From the NCBI RefSeq assembly GCF_030272615.1, contig NC_081413.1:333598302-333662301 (forward strand): DNA of 64,000 nucleotides, written 5' to 3'. The notes under the pieces are model-generated. The model had not been told where the DNA came from. It made no database searches and worked only from the letters and a program-made list of their open reading frames with translations. The position numbers and the translations under genes were made by a program. The stretch comes from Cryptomeria japonica (taxonomy: Eukaryota > Streptophyta > Pinopsida > Cupressales > Cupressaceae). Shown piece after piece: positions 1 through 10,470 of the stretch. Position 1 is the first letter of the stretch; each line of letters starts with the position of its first letter.

Positions 1-1090
1 AAGATAGCATCTCCTATGCTTGAATATAGTTCTAGTTAATCTCAATACCGGAGGACTAAATCCTCTTACATAAATCCAACTCGATCACCAATGATCAACC
101 AAATCCTCTGCCTGAATGATTATTATAGTATTCGCTCCTACTACATATCCATATCCCTTTTTTATATGATCTACAATGAGATCTTACATCATATATATAC
201 AAGCCTTGACCACAAATAATAAGGTTAGTCACTAGACAATAAACCAATTACATAATTACAAAACATGTCGGCCTGAGACCAAACAAATAAATTCCAACCC
301 ATAAGACATCCCAAAAACACATCAAGAGGTCCAATCCACACGTTACATTAAGTTGGTTCATAACCTAGATAATATCGGGACCCAATATAGGTCCATACAT
401 GCCAAAGCAATAATCCCAATCAACTAAGTCTCGAACATGATCACCATCAGCATCCTAAATCTCCACTAGAAGCTGCACCAACACCACTTATGCATATCAT
501 CAAAGATCTTCAACAAAGCTCTGCCAGTGAAACCCTCATCGGAACAACAAACCAAGCTTGCTAGCATGCAAGATAGCATCCAATCACCATATCAAAACCA
601 ACTGACTAAACATGAGCATGAATAAGCCAATTCAACATCCCAAACATACTAGATCATACCAGATCATGATGATCCAATCCAACCAGAAACCAAACAACCT
701 ACTGGGACTAGAAGCATACCGGTAAAGCAACCAAAATAGCTAGTGTTGACATCAATGACAAAACATCAATGCAACACATAATCAATTCCTCCAAATGGCC
801 AATAGAATACACTCAGCTCAATGATTCTCTCTCTTGCATATCTTGATATTTAAAGTTACTTAGCAAAATACAAATTTTTCTTTGTAATCTTTGGTATTTT
901 TCTTTTCATGACTCATTGTAAGAGAACCTTACTAGTTTGTATTCATGGTTCTCTCTTTCTCTCTCTCATGATCTTCCCTTTTACCTTATCATCAAATTTG
1001 TAAGATCCTAAAGTCCACTGGGGGCTTGGTGTATCTTTCCTCCTTTATGACTTAATGAAATTTTTTCAATATGAACCCTTTGTACTTTAT
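1..1090. other. Repeat-derived DNA without a gene, left edge
   Basis: No ORF with recognisable coding content is visible. The right part precedes a polypurine tract and LTR, so at least 800-1090 is probably the 3' internal end of the plus-strand LTR element whose LTR starts at 1136. Around 740-775 two similar ATCAATG-containing segments lie next to each other, which resembles the end of a copia-type LTR on the minus strand, so 1-775 may be an older LTR fragment. The assignment is inference. Confidence 0.35.
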
Positions 1091-1118
1091 CGAGAGTATG
1101 ATTAACTTCATACTCTCG
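1091..1118. repeat. Perfect 10-bp hairpin just before a polypurine tract
   Basis: CGAGAGTATG and CATACTCTCG form a perfect 10-bp inverted repeat with an 8-base loop. It ends three bases before the purine tract at 1121. In RNA it would make a stable stem directly 5' of the plus-strand priming site. Confidence 0.8.
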
Positions 1119-1120
1119 CT

Positions 1121-1135
1121 AAAGTGGGGACTAAA
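1121..1135 (+). other. Polypurine tract of plus-strand LTR element
   Basis: AAAGTGGGGACTAAA directly abuts the LTR start TGTAGC. A purine-rich run at this place is the usual plus-strand DNA primer of LTR retrotransposons, which makes the following LTR the 3' LTR. Confidence 0.75.
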
Positions 1136-3405
1136 TGTAGCATCCTAAAATTCCACCCCTTTGTAATTTTGATTGCATTTTTGGTCTTCACCTTAGTTTT
1201 TGTGACCCTTGGCCTAATTCAAGACATGATTATTCTCATACACATCACAAATGCCATAAAACTCAAAATGGACCTCATCTATCACCTTAAGCCTACCCCA
1301 AAATAGGGCAGGACCATGGTACCACTCCATGGTCCACCCTAATTTGGGGCCTCTCAAAACCCAATGTGGAATTTCAAATTTGAGTGGGATTCCCCTCTCT
1401 ACATCAGCTCATGTTGGAAAATTAATCAGTTTTCCCAATGGGCAAGTATATAGATAGGATTTCCCCTCTCATTTAGACACACACAAGCATCCATAAATTA
1501 GAAAGAGCACACATGAGATGAAGCATTCAAGAATTCAAGAGAAATTGACCATTTTTCTATCTTCCTTCCAGCCTTGGAGAAGCAATAAAGTCAAATTTCA
1601 AACATTGCAGTGGGGATTCACATCCTATTTCATGAAACCCTAATTCCATGTGGAGGCAAGCAAAACTTCACAAGGAGGTACCATAATTCAATCTTCAATC
1701 ATAATTCAACATCTCCCTCAAAAGGATAATCTTTCCTTACAATCATTTCAATTATCTTTATTTCAATTTCATGGTTAATTCCAAAATAGGGGTTTGACCT
1801 AAGGCAATCCCCTATTCCCAACCTTTTTCCCCTTCTTTCTATGTGCAAGACATAGATACAAAGTTGTACTCTTTGGAATAAGCTTCATTCACAAAGATGA
1901 ATCATCCCCCGTTGGCATGCAAAACATTTGGAGGATTGTTGTGATGCACCATGGTCCTGACTGTTTAGGATCTTTCTCAAGGGTCAAATATAGGTCAACT
2001 TATACTACTCAAATCTAGGTGCACATGAAAATACTACATCTAAAGCTCAATTTTTTCTCATTTTACCTTCATTTTTTAGCATGTTACCTTAATTAAACAT
2101 TTTAACTTACAAAAGAGAGGAAAAAACCCATAAAAATTAATCAATCCACCCAGTATTTAGTCCTTGTCTAATTTGTGACTAAAACTGGTGGATTCCCTTC
2201 CCTCTTTTGAATGTAAAGTTTTCAAGTGAAACTTATTTGGTGATTTCTCCCTTCTACATTGAAAATTGCAAAATCAAATTTTCCGCTTTACACATCCCTT
2301 TGAGCTATGCAATGAAACTCCCCTCTCTTATCCTCTATGTACCTAGCCCTATAGATATGAGTAGCATCTAAAAGATGATATTCCTTCCATGTTGATTATG
2401 CTTATTGATGGATTAATGTGACTAGTACCTTTTGTTTTGGTCATTGGGCCTTACTACCTCTTGATGATTAGGTGATGAATTGGCTCGTTATTGATGCTTG
2501 ATGTTGTTCCTCCTTGTTGAGAACATTTTTACTTTTACATGAGATTTATTTATTTTAAATTATGGCTCCACCTTCCTATATATTGGTGTTGCATTATGAT
2601 TCTTATTTAGTTGATATGATCATGTTGAGTGTGTGTTCCATTCTTGCCCTTATGTGAGCCTATTACTCCCCTTGCATGTATGTATGAATGTTTGGGCCAT
2701 GTGACTATCTCCATGAGAACAGCTGGGTGGACCTAAGGGTTTGACATGGTTAGGTGGCATCGCCAACCACCGTTGGGGACTAGAGGACTTGGATCGTGAG
2801 TGTCTTGAAGAGTTTTCCCTCCTTCCTCAGTACCAGTTCTCTTTCTTTCATTCTTGCAAAGTAGTAATCATGGCATTGTTGTATCAAGAATTGTAATCAC
2901 TGATGATATGTATATAAAACACTCCATGAGGAAATTGATGTAATTGGATGTAATGAATTATTGTATCTTTATGCAGACTAATTTTGGAATCAGCCACAAG
3001 CATGATCTTCTATGTTTCTCATTCATGTTATACGAAGTGGTTATCATAAGAAATTTTCCATTGGTGTATTAAGATGAACATAGATGAGTCTCTCTTAGTG
3101 ATGGAGGTTGATTTAGTAATCTCCTAGTGGGTCATGAGTTATTGACTGGTCTTACATGCATTTCTTAGGTAGCAATGCCAGGGAACTGTTAGAGGCAACT
3201 TGAGTTAACTTAGATGGAGTTTCATGAGTTTAGACTTCTGCATGTGCATTGTTGGTTAACAATTAATTAATTTTATCTTGAGGTTGAGCATTATAATTGT
3301 GTATGTTATGCATGGGGATACTTAATCATTTAAAAAATATATATTATTATGCATTTCTTGTGCAATTTTCTCTTATCCTCTAGGTTTTCTTGGTGGGGTG
3401 TTACA
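1136..3405 (+). repeat. 3' LTR of a plus-strand retrotransposon, 2.27 kb
   Basis: It begins TGTAGCATCC after a polypurine tract and ends GGGGTGTTACA, so the termini are TG...CA with matching ends (TGTAgc / tgTTACA). A TATA-like box lies at 1447. The 5-bp target duplication would be TTCTA (3406-3410), but the partner flank lies left of the window. The 60-aa ORF inside at 1124-1306 is not considered a gene. The 3' LTR call rests on the adjacent PPT. Confidence 0.75.
1447..1456 (+). promoter_or_regulatory. TATA-like box in LTR
   Basis: TATATAGATA lies about 310 bp into the LTR, where a U3 promoter is expected. Confidence 0.4.
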
Positions 3406-3552
3406 TTCTATGATTCTAATTTTCTTATTCACATGGAGTGAATGTAGAAAACTTGACATTCAAGAGGTATTTATGGAGACTCTATAGATATATTACAATA
3501 TTTATTTTCTAAAACATTGAACATGAATGCTTTTGGGGGCTAATATTTTATT

Positions 3553-3576
3553 AAATTTGATGGTATGTTTTTTATT
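3553..3576. repeat. Target-site duplication, left copy (24 bp)
   Basis: It matches 4755-4778 in 23 of 24 positions (t/g difference at position 18). Its length is typical of target-primed reverse transcription by a LINE. Confidence 0.85.
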
Positions 3577-4754
3577 ATGGAAAAAATAGGTTTTGAAGGG
3601 ACCCAAAACCCTTTACATAATAAAATCTCCATGAAGTCTCAACCAATAGTTAAGAGAACAAAGAACACAACAACAAAAAACCCCATTACAGAGATAAACC
3701 ACAAAATAACAAATGGGGCACAAACCAGAGAAATCTCAACTAGAAAGTTGTCCTAATATAATGAACATAAAAGCACCAGAAAACAAAAAATGAAGCTACA
3801 AAAAGAACAACCAACAACCAACAAAAAACCAGCCCCCAACCAAGAACCATCAAGAAATACATTTAGAGTTAATCTTGTGGGAGCGAAGAGTCATGTCAAA
3901 AGAAGGCATAGAGAACTTATCTTTCTTGCCCTTGATAGAAATCCATCTCTCTTCTAATTGTTTTGCCTTAACATGTCAATCCAGCACACCATTATCTTGA
4001 GAAAGAATGTCTACAACCATTGTCTTAGAGATATCATCAGTATTCCTCCCTATTGGCAGAGCCTTATCATAAATGACACCAGATTTGATAGCCGGAACAC
4101 TATCACCTGAAATAGTACCTAAAGTAGTAGCTTGAGGCCCAATCACTCTCTCTTTAGGGGTTTCAACATGATAAACTTGCACAACTTCAACACCCCCACC
4201 ATTTATGACATCCAGAGAGGATTCCCCAAGACCCTGTGATTCCATCATAACCACCTCAGAAAAACTCCTATGTTTCTCTGATTTCGTCTCAACAGTATAA
4301 TGCTATTGAGAAGCAACTTTCCACCATGTAGTCGTCAATGCCTTTTGCTCAAATCCACATTGTGCAATAGCGTGACCTATTTTAAAACATCTTCTACATC
4401 GAAAGGGAATCCCTTCATAATCCAAAGACTGAACCTAAGAACACTTAGAAGATTTGAGTAAAATCTCAGCAGGCAGCCCTTTTGAAACATCCATTTCAAC
4501 CAGAATGTAGGCAAAGTTGGAGTGAAAAATATTAGAGGATTCATCATCCACCATCAATAAATCTCTGAGGGCATCATCCACTTCCTCTAAAAGAGGATCA
4601 ACCCATAAGTGAAGGGGAAGATTAGGAAGCTGAACCCAAATTGGGATTTTATTAAACATTTCTAAAGAAGGGTTGAAATCGGAATGCCAAGGCTTAATCA
4701 TCAACAAAAATCTATCCTCCCAACTAGAATAAATATCACATAAGATTTTGTTTA
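3577..4754 (-). mobile_element. ORF1-only LINE-derived retroposon, 1.2 kb
   Basis: A 1178-bp minus-strand insertion flanked by a 24-bp direct repeat. Its 3' end carries a tail ending in AAAACCTATTTTTTCC on the minus strand, nearly the same tail as at 6381 and 54060. Unlike a normal plant L1, ORF1-type coding (DUF4283-like plus zinc knuckle) runs straight into the 3' tail with no endonuclease or RT. The 5' end is truncated inside ORF1, as is common for LINE insertions. It probably moved using proteins of a full LINE (inference). Confidence 0.8.
3976..4750 (-). pseudogene. LINE ORF1-type protein fragment (DUF4283-like and CCHC knuckle)
   Basis: The first part (4435-4740, minus) reads a DUF4283-like segment with IKPWHSDFNPS and IPIWVQLPNLPLHLW, the usual core of plant LINE ORF1 proteins. 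An in-frame TAG at 4435 follows LLKSSKCS. Reading on in the same direction gives a zinc knuckle at about 4357-4400 with CRRC then GHAIAQC (CX2CX4HX4C intact). The tail at 3976-4254 is low in known motifs. In LINEs this family binds RNA and helps form the RNP. The start is missing, because the insertion begins inside the domain. Broken by stops, so treated as a pseudogene. Confidence 0.7.
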
Positions 4755-4778
4755 AAATTTGATGGTATGTTGTTTATT
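4755..4778. repeat. Target-site duplication, right copy (24 bp)
   Basis: Partner of 3553-3576, with one mismatch. It fixes the retroposon boundaries. Confidence 0.85.
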
Positions 4779-4779
4779 C

Positions 4780-5640
4780 TTTTGCATATAGATTAAATTG
4801 AATATTTTTTCTGCATGAATTTCTCTATTTGGGTTATGTGAAAATTGTCATATATGGCTGCAAAATTTTCTTTCATCCTTTTGTCTACTTGGTAATTTTT
4901 GTAACATTTAACCAATATCTTGATATTTTTACACAAAATCAAGTATTAATATCTCTTCTCCAACATAGTCCATGTCTTGCACAAAAGTTTCTTTTTATTC
5001 CACCGTTATGCGTCTCTTTGATGAGGTTGATCCTTATTGTACTATGTGAAATAGATAACTATTATCATTTGAATGAGTATCCATAAAAAAAATAATCTTC
5101 AAATAAGTCCCTACCTCCAACCATGGCCCTATGCATCCACACCATGCATTTTTAAATTTTGCATTTGTATCTTATAATTCCATTATTTTCATGCCCACTA
5201 GTTTAATTTTTATTGCACAATATTGTAAGCATCATATCCAAGGAATTTGCAAACTTGTTGGTTTCATGAACTCTGTGATTTTATATAAAATGGTAAACCT
5301 ATAGTTATTCTACCCATTGTATGTGTCTCTAGTTTAAATTTTTCTATCTATTGATGAATCTTAGTGACTATTGATTTGTGTACAATACAATTTTTTTTGA
5401 CAATGAGTAATGTCTTCACTTGGACAAAAAATATTCTATGGCATATAACTCTTGATCAATATAAATTACTTCTACTTTGTATCATTAAATTTCTTGCCAA
5501 AGTAAGTGATTGGTCTATCCTCTTGGATTAACACTAGAATATTTCTTTTCCATTGGCATCCTAATCAATTTGGAAAATGTTTCAAAATTCTAGGAGAATA
5601 AGCATGAGCTCCTCTACTGCCTTCTTAAAAGTTTGAAACT
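4780..5640 (-). pseudogene. Decayed gypsy RNase H and integrase N-terminus
   Basis: Minus-strand translation across frames recalls a Ty3/gypsy pol. Around 5480-5530 it reads PITYFGKKFNDTK, matching the RNase H stretch usually seen as RPIAYFSEKLN. Next comes a degenerate WRHYLL segment near 5425-5440, and around 4960-5040 THNGGIKRNFCARHGL, resembling the integrase HHCC region (HNGGLGGHFGRDKTL type). Many stops and frameshifts are present. The 3577-4754 retroposon inserted next to or within this remnant. The match is by memory of family consensus, so lineage is left open. Confidence 0.55.
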
Positions 5641-5670
5641 CTTGGAAACAACAATAGTCCAATAAAAACC

Positions 5671-6364
5671 TCCATTTTTCATGCAGTGCGTCAATTTTTT
5701 CTTTTTTTTTATCGGTAAAATGTAATCCATCAATATTACACAACTACTAATGGAGTTCCTTATAAACTTCCAAGATAAGTACACCAATCTTGCTCAGGAA
5801 AAAACATACAAATTCCCTTGAATATTAAAAAACATTATATTTATTTATCATTTTAAGCTCTTTGGTTTTAACTATTAAACAATTATTTGGACTTTCACTA
5901 GGTCCATACACAATCTATCTTGAGATATGATGAATCAACAAAAGTGTCAACTCCATGAATGCACTTGTTTAGTTTGAACTCAAGCCTTGTAGGTGCACAA
6001 ATATTCTAGTCGTCAAATCCTCTATTTTTCATGCAGTGCGGCAATGTTTTTTTTTTATTTTTTATCAGTAAAATGTAGTGCATCAATATTACACAACTAC
6101 TAATGGAGTTCCTTATAAAATTCCAAGATAAGTTCACCAATCTTGCTCAGGAAAAAGAATAGAAATTCCCTTGAATATTAAAAAACATTGTATTTATTTA
6201 TCATTTTAAGCTCTTTGGTTTCAACTATTAAACAATTATTTGGACTTTTACTAGGTCCATACACAATCCATCTTGAGATATGATGAATCAACAAAAGTGT
6301 CAACTCCATGAATGTACTTGTTTAGGTTGAAACTCAAGTCTTATAGGTGCAAAAATATTCTAGT
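5671..6364. repeat. 350-bp tandem duplication, two copies
   Basis: Copy 1 (5671-6020) and copy 2 (6021-6364) both begin near ATTTTTCATGCAGTGCG and end near AATATTCTAGT. They differ by scattered substitutions and poly-T length. Part of the tail of the unit (CTTGTAGGTGYRCAA...ATTCTA) recurs at 6632-6652. No coding function recognised. Confidence 0.85.
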
Positions 6365-6380
6365 TGGGTGCACAAAGATT

Positions 6381-6636
6381 TGTTTTTGATTAAGTAAATA
6401 CAGGTTTTAGGGGACCTGAAACCCTTTTACAATTCAAAAGATAAGCATTAAAGAGACTAAACAAAACAACTGCAAAACACCAACACAAAAACCAGCAGCT
6501 AAGAAAAAGACAACAAGAAGCCAACAAGAAGTTGGCTCCAAACCCAACATTACAAATTAATTGAACACTTTAATAGATTCCTCAGCATTTTGAACCAAGA
6601 GCATCATCGCCTTAAATATCTACACTCTTTTCTTGT
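6381..6636 (-). mobile_element. 5'-truncated retroposon with LINE-like tail
   Basis: The minus-strand 3' tail (TTTCAGGTCCCCTAAAACC at about 6401-6420) matches the tails at 3577 and 54060. The last codons before the tail (about 6548-6600) read LVQNAEESIKVFN then stop, similar to QLVKKAEDLLKTIAM then stop in the 54060 element, so this is a short copy of that family. Flanking GGTGCACAAAGATT (6367-6380) and GGTGTGCAAGATT (6638-6650) look like an eroded target duplication. Confidence 0.6.
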
Positions 6637-6650
6637 AGGTGTGCAAGATT

Positions 6651-7442
6651 CTACACTCGTTTCTTGTTGAACTCTTAAATATCTTTCTTGTTGTTCTTTC
6701 TGGATTTGAATGTGTTTCTATTTTTTGCATCGATGTTTTGGATCAAACTATGTGAACCATCATCAAGATGATAGAGAGCTCAAGGATTAGAATGATAGAC
6801 TGATGCAGACCCAAGGTGAATAAATAGATGTAGGAGAGGGAGAGGAGAATGGGAGGTTACACAAGGCCCAATAAGGTTGGATATGTGAGAAAATAAATAA
6901 ATTAAAATATATGTTAAAACAAACAAAGAGACAAGTAAGAAATGCAATACCACATAGGAAATAGAAATAATAGATAAAAGGACATGGGACATGACCATAA
7001 TCTTTCCCAAAGCTAGCTTCAAAACCTCTTTCATCAACATGCTTGTGCATTAGTTAGACCAAATCTAATCATCAACTATTTATACATGCTTACCTTCATT
7101 TTTAACATAGTCTTCCACTTATAAATATCATCAATATATCATCAACTATTTATACATGCTTATCTCTTATAATTATTTTATTTTATGACATCCTCTCTAT
7201 ATATTTAGCTTTGAAATACATTTTAAGCTACTTAATTTTTTTATAAGGGCATCCGTGCATGACAATGAAAACTATGTTATGCCCTTAATCTATACTATAC
7301 ATTGTGATATGTGTGGTTGACTTGTAGTAGTATAACCTTTAAGTGAGTCATTTATGTGTCCCTAGTATACTTATTATATGCTAGGATGTCCTAATTGGAA
7401 TTAGGATATTAAGATTTCATAGCCTATGTATAGGAGGTAGTG
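6651..7442. other. Intergenic repeat DNA, no gene
   Basis: No convincing ORF. A 25-bp segment ATCATCAACTATTTATACAT... occurs twice at 7068-7092 and 7138-7162. The DNA nearest 7442 is the left flank of the solo LTR and is continuous with 11627 onward before that insertion. It may itself be LTR sequence. Confidence 0.4.
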
Positions 7443-7447
7443 AGTAA
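7443..7447. repeat. Target-site duplication AGTAA, left
   Basis: Identical to 11622-11626 and directly abutting the LTR ends. Five bases is the usual LTR-retrotransposon duplication length. Confidence 0.9.
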
Positions 7448-8865
7448 TGTAGTACCCCTACCCTAATCTACTTCTAACCTTGGTTTAATCTTGATTAGTT
7501 AATCGTAATATTATGTTATAGTCAGATGTTGATTTTACGCATAGCTATTGATGTGGTTTTCTCACTAGTTTTATGCTAGTTGTTTAGTGTTCTTATTTCG
7601 TGGTATTAACATCGAGCTAACGCCCTCATTAAATTTTATATATGTATGCATGTATTATCTTTGGTTGCAGGAGATTTCAGGTACGAAGTCGCATGAGTGC
7701 GAGGTTCGTCATCACCTGGTTTTGCAGGTTTGAGCATACCTTTTCAATCCCTAGAGTCGGATTAGGTGGTCGTAAGACCCTAGTCGACCTTAGTCGTGTT
7801 CAAGTGAGCATCGTCAGTCGTCGTCGGTAATCCCTTCTTGTTTGGGTTTGCGAGTCGTCTATTTGGTTGACCTTCTCGGTTTGCATGCCTGGTGTGTTTG
7901 GTTAATTGATGAATTAGTCCTTAGTAATTTTCTTTATTAATTATATGCGTTTGTGCATTGAGGATTAATGGATTAAATTAATCTGGTATCCGTTATGTGA
8001 TTTTCGTGGTTAATGAATTGCCTGTTTTAAATTGGGAGTAAATTCGATTGAATGATTGATTTGGATTATTAAATGCATTATATTTATGCTGTTGAAAAAG
8101 AAAGTTTGGTATGTAATCGCAATAGACGTAATTGCATTCTGTTGGATTCTGAAATTTGAAAGGTTAAATTTAATTGATTGAGGAAATCGAATTTTGAATT
8201 GAAAAGGCAAGTTAATTTGTTGTGTTTGTGAGAAAGGATTAATTTTGTGAATTATTTGTAAATAAAATTTTTTAATTCCAAAAATAGAAAAATTTTGGGT
8301 CAACTCTTCCATATAACCCAATTTGGGAAATTTGGAGGGGATGGATATTTTGGAGGAGATTTTGGTTGAAAAGATTTTGGAGATGATTTTGGAAATTTTT
8401 GGATGGAGAAGGAGGATTTGGGAGCTGGAGATTGGGATTCCTCGTCAGATCTTGCCAGGAATGCGAGATCAGGTAGGAATCGTTTTTCCATTTGGGTTTT
8501 TTTTAAAAAAATATAAGATACCCAAACACGTTCTTGTTGAATTTGTTCATTCTGCATATTGAAATTTTGGAAATCTCAGTGGGTGTGGCGCTTTGGGGAT
8601 TTCGAACTGTATTTTTGAAAAAAAAAAAATGTTTATTTGATATCGAGCTGGGGGTTGTTTTTATCTTCGGGCTGTGTTTCAAAAAAATAAAGAATATGTA
8701 TTTGTTTTGCCCCTGTGCGTCGTTTCTTTCATTATGAAAACGAGCCGGGCGTTTGTGTTTATTTCCGAACTGTGTGTTCGAAGAAAATTTCTATCGCATT
8801 GTTACCAACTGGGCGTATTTTTGTTTATTGTTTTAACCGTGCGTTTTATTTGTTTTAACGGTGGG

Positions 8866-9090
8866 TCGGGGCTTGGGAGAGCGGGGAGTGGAGCTCCACC
8901 CGCTCCCCTACCCTTCCCCCGCTCGCACCCCACCCCCTTCCACCGCCGCATTCCCTTCTGCGCTCGCAGCCGCCTCTGGCCGCGGCACACTGCGGTGGCC
9001 GCAGGGCACCGCGGGCCTGCGGGCACCGCAGTGGCGCCGCCCACGAGCTCCCCTGCGCAAAGCCCTAACCCTAGCCCGCACTTTAGGTGC
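8866..9090. repeat. GC-rich island inside solo LTR
   Basis: About 225 bp of strongly GC-rich, CpG-containing sequence with repeated CCGC, GCGG and CACCGC motifs sits in an otherwise AT-rich LTR. It lies a few hundred bases after a leader-like segment ending CAGGTAGGAA (8470-8480). Sister LTRs carry GC-rich tandem repeats at a similar place. Confidence 0.7.
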
Positions 9091-10224
9091 ATTCTTTTGG
9101 TTGTTAAAAAAAAAAATAGGGATCATAGTTTGTATAATGCGTTTTCTTATGCGTTTTTAAACGCGTTTTCCTTTGTGGTAAATCATAGTTACAAATGGGT
9201 TTTTTTTCGTTTTATGTATCTTTTTCCCATTCAAAAAAAAAGGGGTTTATAATATGTTGAATACTATTTTAATGTTAGTGTTAATTCATTCTTAATTAGG
9301 ATTAAAGGTGGAATATCATGCTAAATGCTAAATTGGTATTGACTAATTTTATAATGGGGTTATAGGTTAATCATTAACCAATTTCATTTCACGACTTGAT
9401 ACCCTTTCTAATTAAGTTCTACAACTGTGAAATTTTGCAATTGAAAAGTAAGCGAAATAATTATCGTTAGAAATTGAAACGATATGCTTGGAAATGATTA
9501 TCTCCATTTAGATTCTCTTTCTATATTTGTATATTCCGTAATCCGTATTATGTAACTGGAATTGAAATCATGAATCTGTAGAGATTGATTGTAGACCAGT
9601 ATGTTAATGACGTTTGGGATTGGAGATTAAATATCTTATTTTAATTGATTAATGATTGTCTGAATTTTAATAATATGAATTGGTTAAAACTCATTATGGC
9701 TTAATTTGCCTGTTCGTTGTTTGAATTTTAACGAGTTAGAAAACCAAGAACGACTTATCCCTTGATAAGGTAGATGACTGTAAGCTGTTTTAGATCTTGT
9801 AGAAAACTTGATCGTCGTTTAATGATTAAATCAAATTGAGGAAATATTGTCTTTTCTGATTATTGCCTTGCGAGTTTAATTTCTGTATTCGCCTTTAATT
9901 ATGAAATGGCAAGATTGTTTCGTTTAGTAGGACCCTATCGTATGGAAGATTTGGTGTTCCTATTTTAGTCCTCGATTTCCGAGTTGACTGTTGTATTGTG
10001 GTAGTGTCGTTTTGATCATCTCCTCCTTGTGTGTGTGAGTCGAATGATGATTGTGGTTGACCGTTGTTGGTCGGGTCTCTAGATTAGAGTACCGTCAGTA
10101 AGCGATTACCCTTGAGTCATGTTTGACCAGATGATTGTTTCTCTCTTCTTGAACTCCGTTCGTCTTACCATGTGTATTCCGTGGTTTGAGTTCGTCTGAG
10201 TTAGTCTAGTGTCGTATGGGGAAG

Positions 10225-10470
10225 TGGCTTTCGATTGGGGGCCGCGCCCAAAGTGGCTGCTGGATAACCCGTCGAAAGTGAGTCTAATAAGTGATAACCT
10301 AAGTAGATTAGAAAATAATCTCTAAATAAGATAATGTGCCTCACACATGAGACGAGTGCTATCACAGATTCGACATGCTGTGAGAAGGCCTGAAATGGCA
10401 AACTACCTTCCTTGTCTTCACGAGAGGATGTGTGGGTCCACATGAGGCTTGGATGGGCCGGAAGTTTGGA
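10225..10470 (+). promoter_or_regulatory. Conserved LTR core block
   Basis: Segments such as GCGCCCAAAGTGGCTGCTGG, CGAAAGTGAGTCTAATAAGT and CCTTGTCTTCACG are recognisable in reverse complement at 25922-26150, 38655-38890 and 59225-59455. Conservation across LTRs that are otherwise hard to align suggests function in transcription or RNA processing. The role is not known. Confidence 0.55.

Noticed and set aside
8674-9252. 192-codon ORF and overlapping Pro/Ala/Arg-rich ORFs
   Set aside because: They lie inside the solo LTR and gain length only from the GC-rich island, with no conserved motif and open frames on both strands.
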